A stretch of 64,000 nucleotides of DNA from Anaerolineae bacterium (GCA_018432315.1 JAHDLB010000025.1:1-64000); one strand, 5' to 3'. Counted from the first letter of the stretch, positions 16,923 through 27,628 are shown. A program made the numbers and translations. The notes: generated by a model from the letters alone, not told the origin.

Positions 16923-19900
16923 ATGGATTTGCAGCAGCAAATCGATTCGCTCAACGAAGAAGCCTGGTCGCTCAAGGACCGCGATCCCGAGCGCAGCCGC
17001 GTGCTCTGCGAGCAGGTGCGGCGGCTGGCCTCGGGCGAGTCGCCCTACGAGGACGGGCTGGCCGACAGCCGCCTGCTGCAATCGATCCTGGAATGGGACC
17101 GCTCGAATTACCAGGAGGCGCTCTCGCTGGCGCTGGAGGCGCAGGCGGTCTTCAAACGGACCAACAACCTGCCCCGCCAGGCGGCGGCGTTGAGCCACCT
17201 CGCCGGCATTCACTTCTTCCTGGGCGAATATCTGCACGCCGTCGATCTCGGTTCGGCGGCTATCAAGCTGGCCGAAGAGAGCGGCGAGCGCGGCCTGCAG
17301 GCCGACCTGCTGAACGACACCGGCTACATCTACGCCCACATGGGCCGCTTCTCGGACGCGCTGCCGCACCTCCTGCGCAGCCTGGAAATGCACCACGAGC
17401 TGGGATCGCAGCAGGGCGAGGCCAACGTCCTGGACAGCCTGGGCAAAACCCATTACCTGATGGGCGACTATCCGCTGGCGCTGTCGTACGCGTTTCGCAG
17501 CCTGGAACTCAGCCGCGCCATCGGCTACAAGCGGGCCACGACCGAGACGCTGAGCAACATCGGCAAGATACACGCCGCTTCCAGCAACCCGGCGCAGGCG
17601 CTGGCGTTTTTCGACGAGGCCCTGTCCCTGGCGCGCGAACACGGCTACAAGCAGTTCGAAACGCAGATCCTGCTGGATATGGGCAAGGCGCACCTGTCCT
17701 TACAGGACATGGCGAAGACGCACCGGTACCTGGCGCTGGCGCTGGAAATCGCCGAAGACATTCGCTCCAAACCGGTCATGTTCGAGATCCACGAAACCTG
17801 GGCCGCCGCCTGCGAACAGGCCGGCGATTTCGAACAGGCGCTGGCGCACTATCGCCAGTTCCACGACATCAAAGAGGCGGTGTTCAACGAGAAGTCGGAC
17901 ACCGTGCTGAGCAGCAAACAGGCCATTCTCGAAGTCCAGAAACAGCTCGAAGGGCTGGTGGAAGAACGTACCCAGCAGGTCGAGCGCGAAAAACGCCACC
18001 TCGAGGCGGTGGTGCTCAACAGCCCGGTCGCGATCGTCGTGATGGACCTGTACGGCGCGATCACGTCGTGGAATCCGGCAGCGGAGAGACTCTTCGGGTA
18101 TACCGAGGCCGAGGCGGTGGGGGGCAACGTCGATGACCTGCTGGCGACCGGCGCCCTGCGCACTGAGGCGACGACGTTTTCGCAGCAGACGCTGCGCGAG
18201 AACAAGCTCATCCGGATCGTCACGCAGCGCAAGCGCAAAGACGGCACGCTGGTCGATGTCGAAGTGTCGGGCGTGCCGGTCGTGCTGGACAACCAGCGAA
18301 TCGCCGCGCTCGCCATCTACCACGACATCACCGAGCTTCAGCGGGCGCGCCGCGAGGCCGAGGCCGCCAACACGGCCAAAGGATCGTTTCTGGCCGTCAT
18401 GAGCCACGAGATTCGCACCCCGCTGAACGGTGTTATCGGCATGACGAGCCTGCTGCTCGACACCCTGCTGACCCCCGAACAGCGCGACTACGCCGAGACG
18501 ATCCGCAACAGCAGCGAGGCCTTGCTCGCCATCATCAACGACGTCCTCGATTTCTCCAAGATCGAGGCGGATAAGCTGGACCTCGAATACCAGCCGTTCG
18601 ACCTGCGCGAGTGCATCGAGAGCGCGCTCGATCTGGTGGCCGTCAACGCCCACGCCAAAAAACTCGAGCTGGCCTACCTGATCGAGCCGGGCGTGCCGAT
18701 CACGCTGCTGGGCGACGTAACGCGCCTGCGGCAGATCCTGCTCAACCTGCTGAGCAACGCCATCAAGTTCACCGAGCGGGGCGAAGTGGCGATCCTGGTG
18801 GATATGCAGCCGGATGCGGGATCGCCGCACGGCCTGCTCCATTTCTCGGTGCGCGACACCGGCATCGGCATCCCTCCCGACCGGCGCGATCACCTGTTCC
18901 AGTCGTTCAGCCAGCTAGACGCCTCGACCACGCGCAAGTACGGCGGGTCCGGCCTGGGGCTGGCGATTAGCAAGCGGCTGAGCGAGCTGATGGGCGGGGC
19001 GATGTGGGTCGAGAGCGAGGTGGGCCAGGGCAGCACCTTCCACTTCACGATCCGCGCCGAGCCTGCGCCGGTTCAGGCACGGGGGCATTTCCGGGGCGAA
19101 CAGCCCCACCTGCGCGACCGGCGCGTGCTCATCGTGGACGACAACGAAACGAACCGGCGCGTGCTGGTGGCCCAGTCGCGCGCGTGGAACATGATCCCGC
19201 GCGAAACGCCGTCGCCGCACGAAGCGATCGCGTGGCTCAAACGGGGCGACCGGTTCGACATCGCCCTGCTGGACATGCAGATGCCCGATATGGACGGCGT
19301 GACACTGGCCCTGGAGATACGCCGCTACGTCGACGCCCAGGCGCTGCCGATCGTGATGTTGAGCTCGCTCGACCGCCGCGAGATCGGGTCCGACGAAGCC
19401 CAGTTCGCCGCCTACCTCAACAAGCCAATCAAGCAGTCGGCGCTGTACGATACGCTGGTGCAGATCTTCGCCGAACAGGGGGCCGAGATTCCTGAGCGCC
19501 CGCCCAGGAGCGATCCCCAGTTCGACCGGCACCTGGCCGACCGCCTGCCGCTTCACATCCTGGTCGCCGAAGACAACGCCGTCAATCAGAAACTGGCTCT
19601 GCAAATGCTGCGCCGGATGGGCTACCTGGCGGACGTGGCCGGGAACGGCAACGAGACGCTCCAGGCCCTGGAGCGCCAGCCTTACGACATCATCCTGATG
19701 GACGTCCACATGCCGGAGCTGGACGGGCTGGAGGCGACGCGCCGCATCCGCGAGCGGTGGCCCGGCGACCAGGGCCCGCGCATCATCGCGATGACGGCCA
19801 ACGCCATGCTGGGCGATCGCGAAATTTGCCTGGCAGCGGGCATGGACGACTACCTCAGCAAGCCGATCCGCATCCACGAACTGCAAAGCGTCCTGGAGCG

Positions 19901-20303
19901 CTGGGGCCAGAAATCATCCGCTGCGCCCGCCGCCCCCGGCGCACACGACGCGCCCGCTGGCATCGACTGGGCGATTCTGGATGAGCTGAGCGTGCTCCAG
20001 GAGCCGGGCGAGCCGGATTTCGTGCAGGAAACGATCGAGCTGTACCTGGCGGACACGCCCGCGCTGATCGATGCGCTCCACCAGGCCATAGACCGGGGCG
20101 ACGCCGGCGCGCTCCACATGGCAGCTCACACCCTCAAGGGCAACAGCAACAGCCTGGGTGCGACCCGGATGGGCGCGATGAGTCTCGAGCTGGAAACGAT
20201 CGGGCGCGGCGGGTCTGTGGACGGCGCCGGGCCACTGGTCGAGCAGCTCGTGCAGGAATTCGAGCGTGTGCGGCGGGCATTCGAAACGCGCAAACGTGCG
20301 TAA
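16923..20303 (+). CDS. Hybrid sensor histidine kinase: TPR - PAS - HisKA - HATPase - REC - REC - Hpt
   Basis: 1126 residues. TPR-like helices occupy about 1-320 (for example [20 protein letters not shown]), a short coiled coil about 325-360, PAS about 360-475, HisKA with phospho-acceptor H495 in [12 protein letters not shown], and HATPase to about 715 ([15 protein letters not shown]). Two receivers follow, with D784 ([12 protein letters not shown]) and D927 ([12 protein letters not shown]), and a C-terminal Hpt domain with H1069 in [13 protein letters not shown]. No membrane segment or signal peptide is seen, so it is probably a cytoplasmic sensor that uses the TPR region for protein input. 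It is followed after 9 bp by a stand-alone receiver, suggesting a multistep phosphorelay. Confidence 0.93.
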   Translation: MDLQQQIDSLNEEAWSLKDRDPERSRVLCEQVRRLASGESPYEDGLADSRLLQSILEWDRSNYQEALSLALEAQAVFKRTNNLPRQAAALSHLAGIHFFLGEYLHAVDLGSAAIKLAEESGERGLQADLLNDTGYIYAHMGRFSDALPHLLRSLEMHHELGSQQGEANVLDSLGKTHYLMGDYPLALSYAFRSLELSRAIGYKRATTETLSNIGKIHAASSNPAQALAFFDEALSLAREHGYKQFETQILLDMGKAHLSLQDMAKTHRYLALALEIAEDIRSKPVMFEIHETWAAACEQAGDFEQALAHYRQFHDIKEAVFNEKSDTVLSSKQAILEVQKQLEGLVEERTQQVEREKRHLEAVVLNSPVAIVVMDLYGAITSWNPAAERLFGYTEAEAVGGNVDDLLATGALRTEATTFSQQTLRENKLIRIVTQRKRKDGTLVDVEVSGVPVVLDNQRIAALAIYHDITELQRARREAEAANTAKGSFLAVMSHEIRTPLNGVIGMTSLLLDTLLTPEQRDYAETIRNSSEALLAIINDVLDFSKIEADKLDLEYQPFDLRECIESALDLVAVNAHAKKLELAYLIEPGVPITLLGDVTRLRQILLNLLSNAIKFTERGEVAILVDMQPDAGSPHGLLHFSVRDTGIGIPPDRRDHLFQSFSQLDASTTRKYGGSGLGLAISKRLSELMGGAMWVESEVGQGSTFHFTIRAEPAPVQARGHFRGEQPHLRDRRVLIVDDNETNRRVLVAQSRAWNMIPRETPSPHEAIAWLKRGDRFDIALLDMQMPDMDGVTLALEIRRYVDAQALPIVMLSSLDRREIGSDEAQFAAYLNKPIKQSALYDTLVQIFAEQGAEIPERPPRSDPQFDRHLADRLPLHILVAEDNAVNQKLALQMLRRMGYLADVAGNGNETLQALERQPYDIILMDVHMPELDGLEATRRIRERWPGDQGPRIIAMTANAMLGDREICLAAGMDDYLSKPIRIHELQSVLERWGQKSSAAPAAPGAHDAPAGIDWAILDELSVLQEPGEPDFVQETIELYLADTPALIDALHQAIDRGDAGALHMAAHTLKGNSNSLGATRMGAMSLELETIGRGGSVDGAGPLVEQLVQEFERVRRAFETRKRA

Positions 20304-20312
20304 GGAGATACC

Positions 20313-20687
20313 ATGACCGATTCTCCCGTCATTCTCGTCGTCGACGACAGCCCGCTCCAGCGCAAGATTTACGCGGCCCTGCTGGGATCGCACGGCTACA
20401 CGGTGGTCGCTGCGGAAAACGGGCTGGAAGGCGTGGAGCTGGCTTTGCAGCACGTCCCGGCCCTGATCCTGATGGACGTTCTCATGCCGGAGATGGACGG
20501 TCCCACGGCGGTGCAGGAACTGCGCCGCCACCCGGAAACGGCGCGCGTGCCGGTCCTGGCCCTCACCGCGCTCTCCGAGCCGGACGAGCGGGAGAGCCTC
20601 TATCAGGCCGGTTTCGATGACATCGTGGACAAAAACAGCGAACGCGACGTGTTGTTACAGCAAGTGCACCACTGGCTTTTCGGATAA
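20313..20687 (+). CDS. Single-domain response regulator
   Basis: 124 residues made of one receiver: acidic pair DD near residue 10 (LVVDDSPLQRK), phospho-acceptor D55 in LILMDVLMPEMDG, Thr in ALTALS. The usual lysine region is DKNSERD rather than KPxxxxx, a mild deviation. There is no output domain, so it should act as a phosphate shuttle or by protein binding. AAGGAG sits 5 nt before the ATG. It lies between two hybrid kinases, 9 bp after the first and 15 bp before the second. Confidence 0.9.
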   Translation: MTDSPVILVVDDSPLQRKIYAALLGSHGYTVVAAENGLEGVELALQHVPALILMDVLMPEMDGPTAVQELRRHPETARVPVLALTALSEPDERESLYQAGFDDIVDKNSERDVLLQQVHHWLFG

Positions 20688-20702
20688 AGGGTGAGAGAGC
20701 GC

Positions 20703-22205
20703 ATGATTCTCGACGAGAAAAGTATTCTCATCATAGACGACTCAGATACCATTCGAACCTACTTGCAGAACGTCCTCGTGCAAAAAGGAGCCAGTACCGT
20801 CCGGTGCGCCGCCACCGCGCAGGAAGGGCTGGCGATGTGCGCCGAGCACACCTACGATCTGATCCTGCTCGACCTGTTCCTGCCCGACACGGACGGGATC
20901 GAAGTGCTCAAGGACATCCGCGCCACGAACGACGTCAGCACGATCGTCATGATCACGGGCTATGGCGGCATCAAGTCGGCCATCGCGGCGGTGCAGATGG
21001 GCGCTGATGGGTACATCGAAAAACAGGACATCACCTCGACCCAGCGCGATCACATCGATTTCCTGTACGCGCTCGACCAGGCGATGGAGCACCGGGCCGG
21101 GGTGGCCGCGCAAAAACAGCTCGAGCAGATTCGCACCGAGCTGTACGCGATGGTCACGCACGACCTGCGCAACCCGACCAGCCTGATCCTGATGACGACC
21201 GACGTGCTGCTCTACGACGAGGTAGAGCCATCCCAGCAGCGGCAAATGATCGAGCTGATCGACACGGCGGGCCAGCGCTTGATCCGCCTGATCAACGATT
21301 ACCTGGACTTCGCCAAAATCGACGCCGGTTATCTGCGCCTGGATATGGGCACGGTCGACCTGATCCAGGTCGTCGAATCGAGCGCCCGTTTCGCCCGTTT
21401 GCAGGCCCAGGCCAAGCAGCAGACGCTGACCGTCACTGTCCCGCCGGCCCCGGTCAACGCGCGGGTCGACGCCGAGCGGCTCCGGCAGGTGCTCGATAAC
21501 CTGCTGTCCAACGCCATCAAGTACACGCCCCAGGGCGAGCGCATCGCCCTGCAGTTGTCCCTCGACGGCGGGCAGGCGGTCTTCCGCGTCAGCGATACCG
21601 GCCCCGGAATCTCGCCCGAGCATCTGCCCAAACTCTTCACCAAGTATTTCCGCGTGCCCGGCGAGACGACGCGCGGCATCGCAGGGACGGGATTGGGGCT
21701 GCTCATCGCCAAGGAGATCGTCGAGGCGCACGGCGGCACGGTCGAGGTCCAGTCGGAGGGCGTGGCGGGCAAAGGCACCACGTTCACCGTCACGATTCCG
21801 CTCCGGGGGGCAGAGGGCGAGGCGGGCGCCTCCCCGCCACCAGAGCCGACGCCCGCCGCCGTCGCAGTGGATGATTCCGCCGGGGAACAGGATTTGAAAC
21901 TGCGCGAGATATTCTGGCGGGAAACGCAGCGCCACCTGTCGATGTTGGAAGAAGCGCTCAAATCGCCGCAGCTTCTCGCCGGCAACCCGGAGCTGCTCGA
22001 CAAGGCCCGGCAGGCCAGCCACACACTCAAGGGAAATGCGGGCGCGATGCAGATGGACGCGCTGGTCGAGCTGGTCGCCCAGGTGGACAGCACGCTCCAG
22101 CGGGCGGCCAACGGGACGCTCGTCCTGGCGCAGGCGGACATCGACAGGCTGCGCGACATACTCAACCGCATCCGCGCCATGGCGGCAGACGAGGGGATTT
22201 TCTGA
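20703..22205 (+). CDS. REC - HisKA - HATPase - Hpt hybrid kinase
   Basis: 500 residues from the ATG at 20703. An N-terminal receiver (D57 in LILLDLFLPDTDG), then HisKA with H153 in MVTHDLRNPTSL, HATPase ([35 protein letters not shown]), and a C-terminal Hpt with H440 in SHTLKGNAGAMQM. It has no sensor domain of its own; the receiver likely sets its activity. I prefer ATG 20703 over GTG 20691 because GAGAG lies 6 nt upstream, while AAAGG touches the GTG. It forms the third member of a three-gene phosphorelay operon and ends convergent to the next kinase gene. Confidence 0.88.
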   Translation: MILDEKSILIIDDSDTIRTYLQNVLVQKGASTVRCAATAQEGLAMCAEHTYDLILLDLFLPDTDGIEVLKDIRATNDVSTIVMITGYGGIKSAIAAVQMGADGYIEKQDITSTQRDHIDFLYALDQAMEHRAGVAAQKQLEQIRTELYAMVTHDLRNPTSLILMTTDVLLYDEVEPSQQRQMIELIDTAGQRLIRLINDYLDFAKIDAGYLRLDMGTVDLIQVVESSARFARLQAQAKQQTLTVTVPPAPVNARVDAERLRQVLDNLLSNAIKYTPQGERIALQLSLDGGQAVFRVSDTGPGISPEHLPKLFTKYFRVPGETTRGIAGTGLGLLIAKEIVEAHGGTVEVQSEGVAGKGTTFTVTIPLRGAEGEAGASPPPEPTPAAVAVDDSAGEQDLKLREIFWRETQRHLSMLEEALKSPQLLAGNPELLDKARQASHTLKGNAGAMQMDALVELVAQVDSTLQRAANGTLVLAQADIDRLRDILNRIRAMAADEGIF

Positions 22206-22293
22206 AGCGCCGGCGGCAAAAACGATGAGCGGGATCGTCACCTGGACGCGCTGCCGGCCACTGTCGCCCCGGTAGGCCGGGCGCTCACTTGCG

Positions 22294-25200
22294 CTACTGG
22301 ATCTGCGGGAGCGTCACCGTGACCGTCGTCCCGGCGCCTTCTTCGCTCTCCAACGTGATGCTTCCGCCGTGCAGTTCGACCGATTGCTTGACGATCGCCA
22401 GGCCCAGCCCGGTGCCGGGCGTGGTGCCAACGTTGTCGGCACGGTGAAACGCCTCGAAGATGCGACCCAGGTCATGCGCGGGGATGCCAATGCCGCGATC
22501 GCGCACGCGCAGTGTGCACGTGTCTCCGGCACACGTGACGTCGAGGCTCACCGTCGTGCCGGGCGGCGAGTATTTGATGGCATTCGACAGCAGGTTGTTC
22601 AACACGTACCGCACCAGCTTCGGATCGAGGAACACCTCGGTGCAATCGCCTGTGCTCGAATATGTGACCTCGTGCTCAAGGGTGGGCAACTGCTGGAACT
22701 CCCGGACGATCTCCCTGCAAAACGCCTCCAGGTTGACCCACTCCGGCTCGAACCGGATCTTGCCCGCTTCGACACGCCCGATGGTCAGGATGTCGTCGAG
22801 CAGGTCCACCATTTGCGAAATCCCCGCGCGCAGCCGCTTGAAGGTCGTCTCGCGCTGGACCTCGGACATCCGCTCGGCATAGTTCGAGAGCAGGTCGGCA
22901 GAACTCTGAATCACGGCGAGGGGCGTTCGCAAGTCGTGCGCCGCCATTGAGACGTAATGCGACTTCAGCTCGCTCAGTTCCATCTCGCGTTCCAACATCT
23001 GCCTGAGCTGGGCTTCCATGTGTTTTCGTGTCGTGATATCGCGCACGCTGCACACCACGCCCAACAGCCGGTCGTCGCGCTCTAAAATGGGCGACATCAT
23101 CATATCCGCGTCGAAGATCACGCGCTGGTGGCAGTACATGGTCAGCTCCAGGCGCTGCGGCTGGTGCGTCTCGACGACGTTGGCGAGCATCGCCGTCACC
23201 CGGTCGGCATCGTCGGCATGCACCAGCCCGGCCAGGTGCTGGTCCACGACCTCCTCCGGCGGGCACTGGAAGACCCGGTCGAAGGTCGTGTTCACCTGCT
23301 CCACCATGCCATCGCGTCCGACCAGGATGATCACATCGCTGCTGCTGTTCAGGATGGCCTCGATCCGCTCTTTGGAGTGATTCAGCTCGGCGGTCCGCTC
23401 CTGGACCCGTGTTTCCAGCTCGTCGGCATAGCGGCGAGTTTCGTCGTACAGCCGCGCGTTTTCGAGCGCCACGGCGGCCTGATCGGCAAATGCCTGCAAG
23501 CGTTGGGCGTGCAGCGAGGAGTAAAAGCCGGGCGTTTCGCTGGACAGGTTCAAAAAACCGATCACCTCGCCGCGCACCTGGATCGGCACGCCGATGTACG
23601 ACCGCTGCCAGGACGGCCCATCAAAGCTGCGCCACGTCGGTGACTCAGCAGTATCGGGCACCACCACCGGCTCGCGAGTCCGGATCATCGTGCGAAACGT
23701 TTCGAAATCTTCGATGCGGAAGTGTTGGCTCTCGACCGGGTTCGCCACGCCGCGCTCAGTATAGCCCTTATGGCGAACGATGGTGACCCGGCCCTCGTCG
23801 ATGAGCATGATATTGGCGATGTCGTGCGGCACCACCCGCCCGGTATTCTCCAAGATGTGGTCGAGAACCTCGTTGATATCGAGCGTCTTGTTCAGGGTGG
23901 TCGCGATGTCGGCCAGGGCCTCGGCCAGCGCGCGCTGTTCCCGCTCGGCCCGCTCGATCCGCTTGCGCTCGGTGATGTCCGCCAACACGCTCATAATCCC
24001 GGTGATGTTGCCCTCAGCGTCCCGCAGCGGCGCCGTCGAGATGCTGACGTCTACGGGCGTGCCATCGCGCCGGTGCCGCGTGGTCTGGACGTCGACCAGG
24101 GACTCGCCGCGCAGAATGCGGTCCACGAACCCGCGAAACTGGGGCTGGTTCTCCTCGATGACGAACGGCAGCGGGCGCCCCATGACCTCCTCCGCGCGCC
24201 AGCCGAATACCCGCTCAGCGGCCTGGTTCCACATCACCTGCACCTTGCCCTCCGGATCGATCACGAAGATCGGCAGGGGCGACGCCTGGATCAGGGCTTC
24301 GAGGGCCTGGTTGGCTTCATACAGGGCCGCTTCCGCCTGTTTGCGCTCGCTGATGTCGCGCGCAATGCTCAGCATCACCGGCTGCCCGTCATAGTCGATG
24401 ACGCGGGTGTTGATCTCGACCGGTATGCTCCGCCCGTCGCGGTGAACGTGCGCGGTTTCGAACACCCAGAAACCCTGCTCTGCGATCGTGCGGAGCCGCC
24501 TGGGAATTTCGCCGGAGTAGCGCGGATCGTCGATATCCTCCGGGCTCATCGTCAGCAGCTCGTCGCGCGTATAGCCGAGCCGCTCGCACGCGATCTGGTT
24601 GACGTCGATGAACCTTCCCGGCAGCGTGTGGAGGAAGATCGCGTCGTTGGCGTGATCGAAGATCGAGCGGTACTTGACCTCCGAGGCGCGCAGCGCGTCC
24701 TCGGCCCGCTTGCGCTGGATCGCCAGCGCGTACACCTCGCCCAGCCGCTGGAGCGCGTCCAGGTCGTGGCCGTCGTAATCGCGCGGGGCGTTGGCGAGGG
24801 CGATCTGGCCGACCAGCTCGTCACCCAGGAACACCGGGACCGACAGAAACCGCCGCAGCGGCACGTGGCCCTCCGGCACGCCAGTGAACGCCGGGTGCGT
24901 GTCCGGCGCATTCGTGAAGAACGCCTCGCCCGTGTTGAGCGAATGGCCCCACAAGCCGGGATACGTCCCGTCTTCGTTGGGCGAAAAAACCAACCTCTGC
25001 TGACTCGCTGGCAAGCCACATTCCTCGCCGAACATGGCCGACAGGGTATAGCCCACGTTGTCGCCGGTGGCCGGATCGATCGCCGAGACGAACCCGTGCT
25101 CGCTGGATGTGAGCTGCTTGGCCTGTTGGAACACCGTGTCGGCGATCTGCTCGATCGAGGAAAAGGGCGACACCAGGGGACGGTACAGCGCGGACAGCGC

Positions 25201-25824
25201 CCTGCCAACACTCAGCTCGCGCGTCAACGCCATCTCGGCATGCTTGCGCTCGGTGATGTCGCGCGTGATGACGATCACGCTCGTCACCTCGCCGTGATGT
25301 TTGATCGGCCCGAGCATGGACGAGTACCACGTTTGAACGCCATCCGGCCCCAGCGCCTTCAGCTCGTGCGATGTCGGCTGGCCGGTTTCGAAGACGGTCG
25401 CGATCGCGTCACGGACCATCTCGTGATTTTCGGGCGCGATATAGTGGTAAACCTGGTTATGGGATGCGTCGTTCAGGCTGAGGTCTTCGGAAGCGTGGTT
25501 GATGAAGAGGATGTTTCCCTGGCGATCGACCGTCAGGATGAAATCGGGGGCGTTTTCGACCAGCGAGCGCCACTTGGCCTCGGACTCGGCCAGCGCCCGG
25601 TTCGCCGCCTCGCTGTTCTGGAACTCGCGGCGCGCGAACCAATACAGCAGGCTGGCGGTGAGCAGGATATAGAAAAGCCCCTTGGCGGACTGGAGCACGT
25701 CGCGCACATCGGGATCGGAGACCAGCAGGGCCACCAGGCGATCGGATGCGATGATCCACACAGCCGCGATGAGGACGTAAACGATGCTCAGCCGCAAGCT
25801 GGGGGATAATCCTCGGCGTTTCAT
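22294..25824 (-). CDS. Large membrane-anchored PAS/GAF sensor histidine kinase
   Basis: 1176 residues. Two hydrophobic segments at about 11-36 and 47-68 anchor it, with a very short loop between. Four PAS-type regions follow (about 80-200, 380-500, 505-630, 830-950), with GAF-like domains near 205-375 and 640-800, then HisKA with H963 in MAAHDLRTPLAVIQ and a C-terminal HATPase (LSNAIKYSPPG, DRGIGIPAHDL, GTGLGLAIVKQS). The many PAS domains suggest several cytoplasmic inputs such as redox, ligand or light. No response regulator lies beside it in the same direction. A good promoter at 25950-25979 gives a leader of about 120 nt. Confidence 0.92.
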   Translation of the reverse strand: MKRRGLSPSLRLSIVYVLIAAVWIIASDRLVALLVSDPDVRDVLQSAKGLFYILLTASLLYWFARREFQNSEAANRALAESEAKWRSLVENAPDFILTVDRQGNILFINHASEDLSLNDASHNQVYHYIAPENHEMVRDAIATVFETGQPTSHELKALGPDGVQTWYSSMLGPIKHHGEVTSVIVITRDITERKHAEMALTRELSVGRALSALYRPLVSPFSSIEQIADTVFQQAKQLTSSEHGFVSAIDPATGDNVGYTLSAMFGEECGLPASQQRLVFSPNEDGTYPGLWGHSLNTGEAFFTNAPDTHPAFTGVPEGHVPLRRFLSVPVFLGDELVGQIALANAPRDYDGHDLDALQRLGEVYALAIQRKRAEDALRASEVKYRSIFDHANDAIFLHTLPGRFIDVNQIACERLGYTRDELLTMSPEDIDDPRYSGEIPRRLRTIAEQGFWVFETAHVHRDGRSIPVEINTRVIDYDGQPVMLSIARDISERKQAEAALYEANQALEALIQASPLPIFVIDPEGKVQVMWNQAAERVFGWRAEEVMGRPLPFVIEENQPQFRGFVDRILRGESLVDVQTTRHRRDGTPVDVSISTAPLRDAEGNITGIMSVLADITERKRIERAEREQRALAEALADIATTLNKTLDINEVLDHILENTGRVVPHDIANIMLIDEGRVTIVRHKGYTERGVANPVESQHFRIEDFETFRTMIRTREPVVVPDTAESPTWRSFDGPSWQRSYIGVPIQVRGEVIGFLNLSSETPGFYSSLHAQRLQAFADQAAVALENARLYDETRRYADELETRVQERTAELNHSKERIEAILNSSSDVIILVGRDGMVEQVNTTFDRVFQCPPEEVVDQHLAGLVHADDADRVTAMLANVVETHQPQRLELTMYCHQRVIFDADMMMSPILERDDRLLGVVCSVRDITTRKHMEAQLRQMLEREMELSELKSHYVSMAAHDLRTPLAVIQSSADLLSNYAERMSEVQRETTFKRLRAGISQMVDLLDDILTIGRVEAGKIRFEPEWVNLEAFCREIVREFQQLPTLEHEVTYSSTGDCTEVFLDPKLVRYVLNNLLSNAIKYSPPGTTVSLDVTCAGDTCTLRVRDRGIGIPAHDLGRIFEAFHRADNVGTTPGTGLGLAIVKQSVELHGGSITLESEEGAGTTVTVTLPQIQ

Positions 25825-25949
25825 GGAGAGTCCTAGCGCAAACCACTACCCCCGGGTGAGTGACGGCGGGACAACAGCCAGGGCATCGCCTCCCGCGCCA
25901 CCGATCTTGTGTGATGCTGTGACAGCCCAGCACACCCACTATAGAATGT

Positions 25950-25979
25950 ATTATAGCGAAATCGCGATCCCGCGCTCAA
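25950..25979 (-). promoter_or_regulatory. Promoter of the large PAS/GAF kinase
   Basis: On the minus strand TTGAGC (25979-25974), 18-bp spacer and a perfect TATAAT (25955-25950). The start site would be near 25943, about 120 nt before the ATG at 25824. Confidence 0.6.
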
Positions 25980-26074
25980 CACCGGCCCTGCATCCGGACG
26001 GCTGGCGAGCGCGCGGCGCGCGCGTTACACTCCGCCCGTGTTCACGCCGCTTCCATGCTGGAGATCAAGCCGCA

Positions 26075-26989
26075 TTGTCCCTGCATCCTCCCGCGCGCTC
26101 GCGCCGCCTGGCCGGCGTGGCCCGCCTGACACGCGCGAAAGAGCACCTGCTGTTCACGGTCACGCTCACGCTCATGGGCGCCAACCTGGCCGTCGCAGGC
26201 CAGCCCGCCCGCCTCGATGCGCGCCTCGTCACCGTCCTGGGAGCGAATGTCCTGGCCGTGACCTTCGCCTTCATGATCAACGACGTCGAAGACGCCGGCG
26301 ACGATGCCGCCGACCCGGCCCGCGCCGCCCGCAACGCGATCGCGCGCGGCGACCTCTCGCGGCGCGCGGGCTGGCTGGCCGCGCTGGCAGCCGGCGCGCT
26401 GGCGCTGGGCCTGTACGCCCTCACCCCGCCGCTCGCCTTCGGGACCGGCGCGCTGACGCTGATCCTCGCGCTCTTGTACTCGTGGCGGCCCGTGCGCCTG
26501 AAAGCCATTCCCGCCCTCGATGTGATCGCGCACGTGTTGATGCTCAGCGCGCTGTTGTTCCTGGCCGGGTTTTTCGTCTACGACCCGGCGCCGGGACCGG
26601 CCTGGTGGGCCGCTGCCGGTGTGGCGCTGGTGTCGGCCTACGGACAGCTCTACAACCAACTGCGCGACTTCGAGCCGGACCGCGCCGCCGGGCTGCACAA
26701 TTCCGCCGCGCTGCTGGGCCGCGCCTGGACGCGGCGGCTGATGTACGTCGCGCTGGCGTTGGCCGCCGGGTGCCTGGCCGTGACGGTGGCGCGGGGCCTG
26801 TGGCCGCTGTGGCTGGCGCTCGTGCCTGTCGCGCTGGCGCCGGTCGTCGCGTGGCGGCGATCCGGCACCGACATGCGCGGGACAGCCGCCGTCGATGCCA
26901 GCGGGCGCTATCAGGGCAGATGCATGCTCGTCGCGGCTCTCACGATGATCGCGTGGCTGGGGGCGCTGGCGATCACCGCGTCGCGGTGA
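26075..26989 (+). CDS. UbiA-family prenyltransferase
   Basis: About 304 residues if it starts at TTG 26075; no ATG is well placed, and the longer open frame back to 25784 overlaps the divergent kinase and lacks similarity. The first Asp-rich motif is NDVEDAGDDAAD and the second is QLRDFEPDRAAG, the Mg/prenyl-diphosphate sites of UbiA enzymes. Multiple hydrophobic helices run through the rest. It probably attaches a prenyl chain to an aromatic or other acceptor in the membrane (quinone, haem, chlorophyll or archaeal-like lipid relatives); the acceptor is unknown. GGAG lies about 11 nt before the TTG. No quinone-pathway gene is adjacent. Confidence 0.8.
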   Translation: MSLHPPARSRRLAGVARLTRAKEHLLFTVTLTLMGANLAVAGQPARLDARLVTVLGANVLAVTFAFMINDVEDAGDDAADPARAARNAIARGDLSRRAGWLAALAAGALALGLYALTPPLAFGTGALTLILALLYSWRPVRLKAIPALDVIAHVLMLSALLFLAGFFVYDPAPGPAWWAAAGVALVSAYGQLYNQLRDFEPDRAAGLHNSAALLGRAWTRRLMYVALALAAGCLAVTVARGLWPLWLALVPVALAPVVAWRRSGTDMRGTAAVDASGRYQGRCMLVAALTMIAWLGALAITASR

Positions 26990-27010
26990 TCCCTGCCCCG
27001 GACTGCCCCC

Positions 27011-27038
27011 GGCAGGCCGGCCCGTTTCGCAGCCTGCC
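27011..27038 (+). terminator. Possible hairpin after the UbiA gene
   Basis: 7-bp perfect arms GGCAGGC (27011-27017) and GCCTGCC (27032-27038) just after the stop. There is no T-run, so termination is uncertain. Confidence 0.3.
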
Positions 27039-27055
27039 CCGGTTCATTATATAAT
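27026..27055 (+). promoter_or_regulatory. Promoter of the receiver/isocitrate dehydrogenase genes
   Basis: Perfect TATAAT at 27050-27055 with a weak TTCGCA at 27026-27031 (18-bp spacer). The predicted start near 27062 is about 50 nt before the receiver ATG at 27114. Confidence 0.55.
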
Positions 27056-27113
27056 CCGGTTACACGTTCAGCCCCCATGTGGTCACGTTCAGAACGATTG
27101 AAGGGTGAAGTAT

Positions 27114-27554
27114 ATGAAAACACGGGTCCTGGTAGTTGACGACGAGATCGATACCCTGAACCTCCTGCGCACACTGCTCGACATTGCCGGCTACGAGCCG
27201 ATCACGACCCTCAACTCGGTCGAGGCGATCACCCTGGCCGAAACCGAAAAACCGGACGTCCTGCTGCTCGACATCATGATGCCAGACCTGGACGGCTTCA
27301 CCCTGTGCCAGATGATGCGGGCGAACGAAGCGACACAGCACCTGCCCATCGTTTTCGTGACGGCCTACACCGCGCTCGATCTGGAAGAGCGCCGCAAGGA
27401 AGCCGGGGCCGACCTGCTGATCTCCAAGCCGATCGACATGGACATCCTGGTCAAGACGATCAGCAGGGCGATCGAGCTGCGCCCTGGGCGGGCCGGCGGG
27501 TCGGACGGGTCCGCGCCCGCGAGCGATGGCAAGCCCGGCGAGCGGCCCCACTGA
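27114..27554 (+). CDS. Single-domain response regulator
   Basis: 146 residues: a complete receiver (LVVDDEIDTLN, D53 in LLLDIMMPDLDG, T in FVTAYT, K in ISKPIDMD) with a short Gly/Ser/Pro-rich tail and no output domain. The ATG at 27114 is chosen over GTG 27105 because AAGGG then lies 9 nt upstream. It has its own promoter. No kinase is next to it in the same direction, but the large PAS/GAF kinase is the nearest candidate partner, divergent beyond the UbiA gene. That pairing is inference only. Confidence 0.87.
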   Translation: MKTRVLVVDDEIDTLNLLRTLLDIAGYEPITTLNSVEAITLAETEKPDVLLLDIMMPDLDGFTLCQMMRANEATQHLPIVFVTAYTALDLEERRKEAGADLLISKPIDMDILVKTISRAIELRPGRAGGSDGSAPASDGKPGERPH

Positions 27555-27628
27555 CCGCGCGCCACCCGGCGACTGTGACGCCGTGTGATTGTGCCGAAAC
27601 GACACACCAGAAAGGACAGACACCCACC

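Noticed and set aside
25784-26074. N-terminal extension of the UbiA open frame
   Set aside because: It overlaps the start of the divergent kinase gene and lacks similarity to UbiA proteins; TTG 26075 is preferred.
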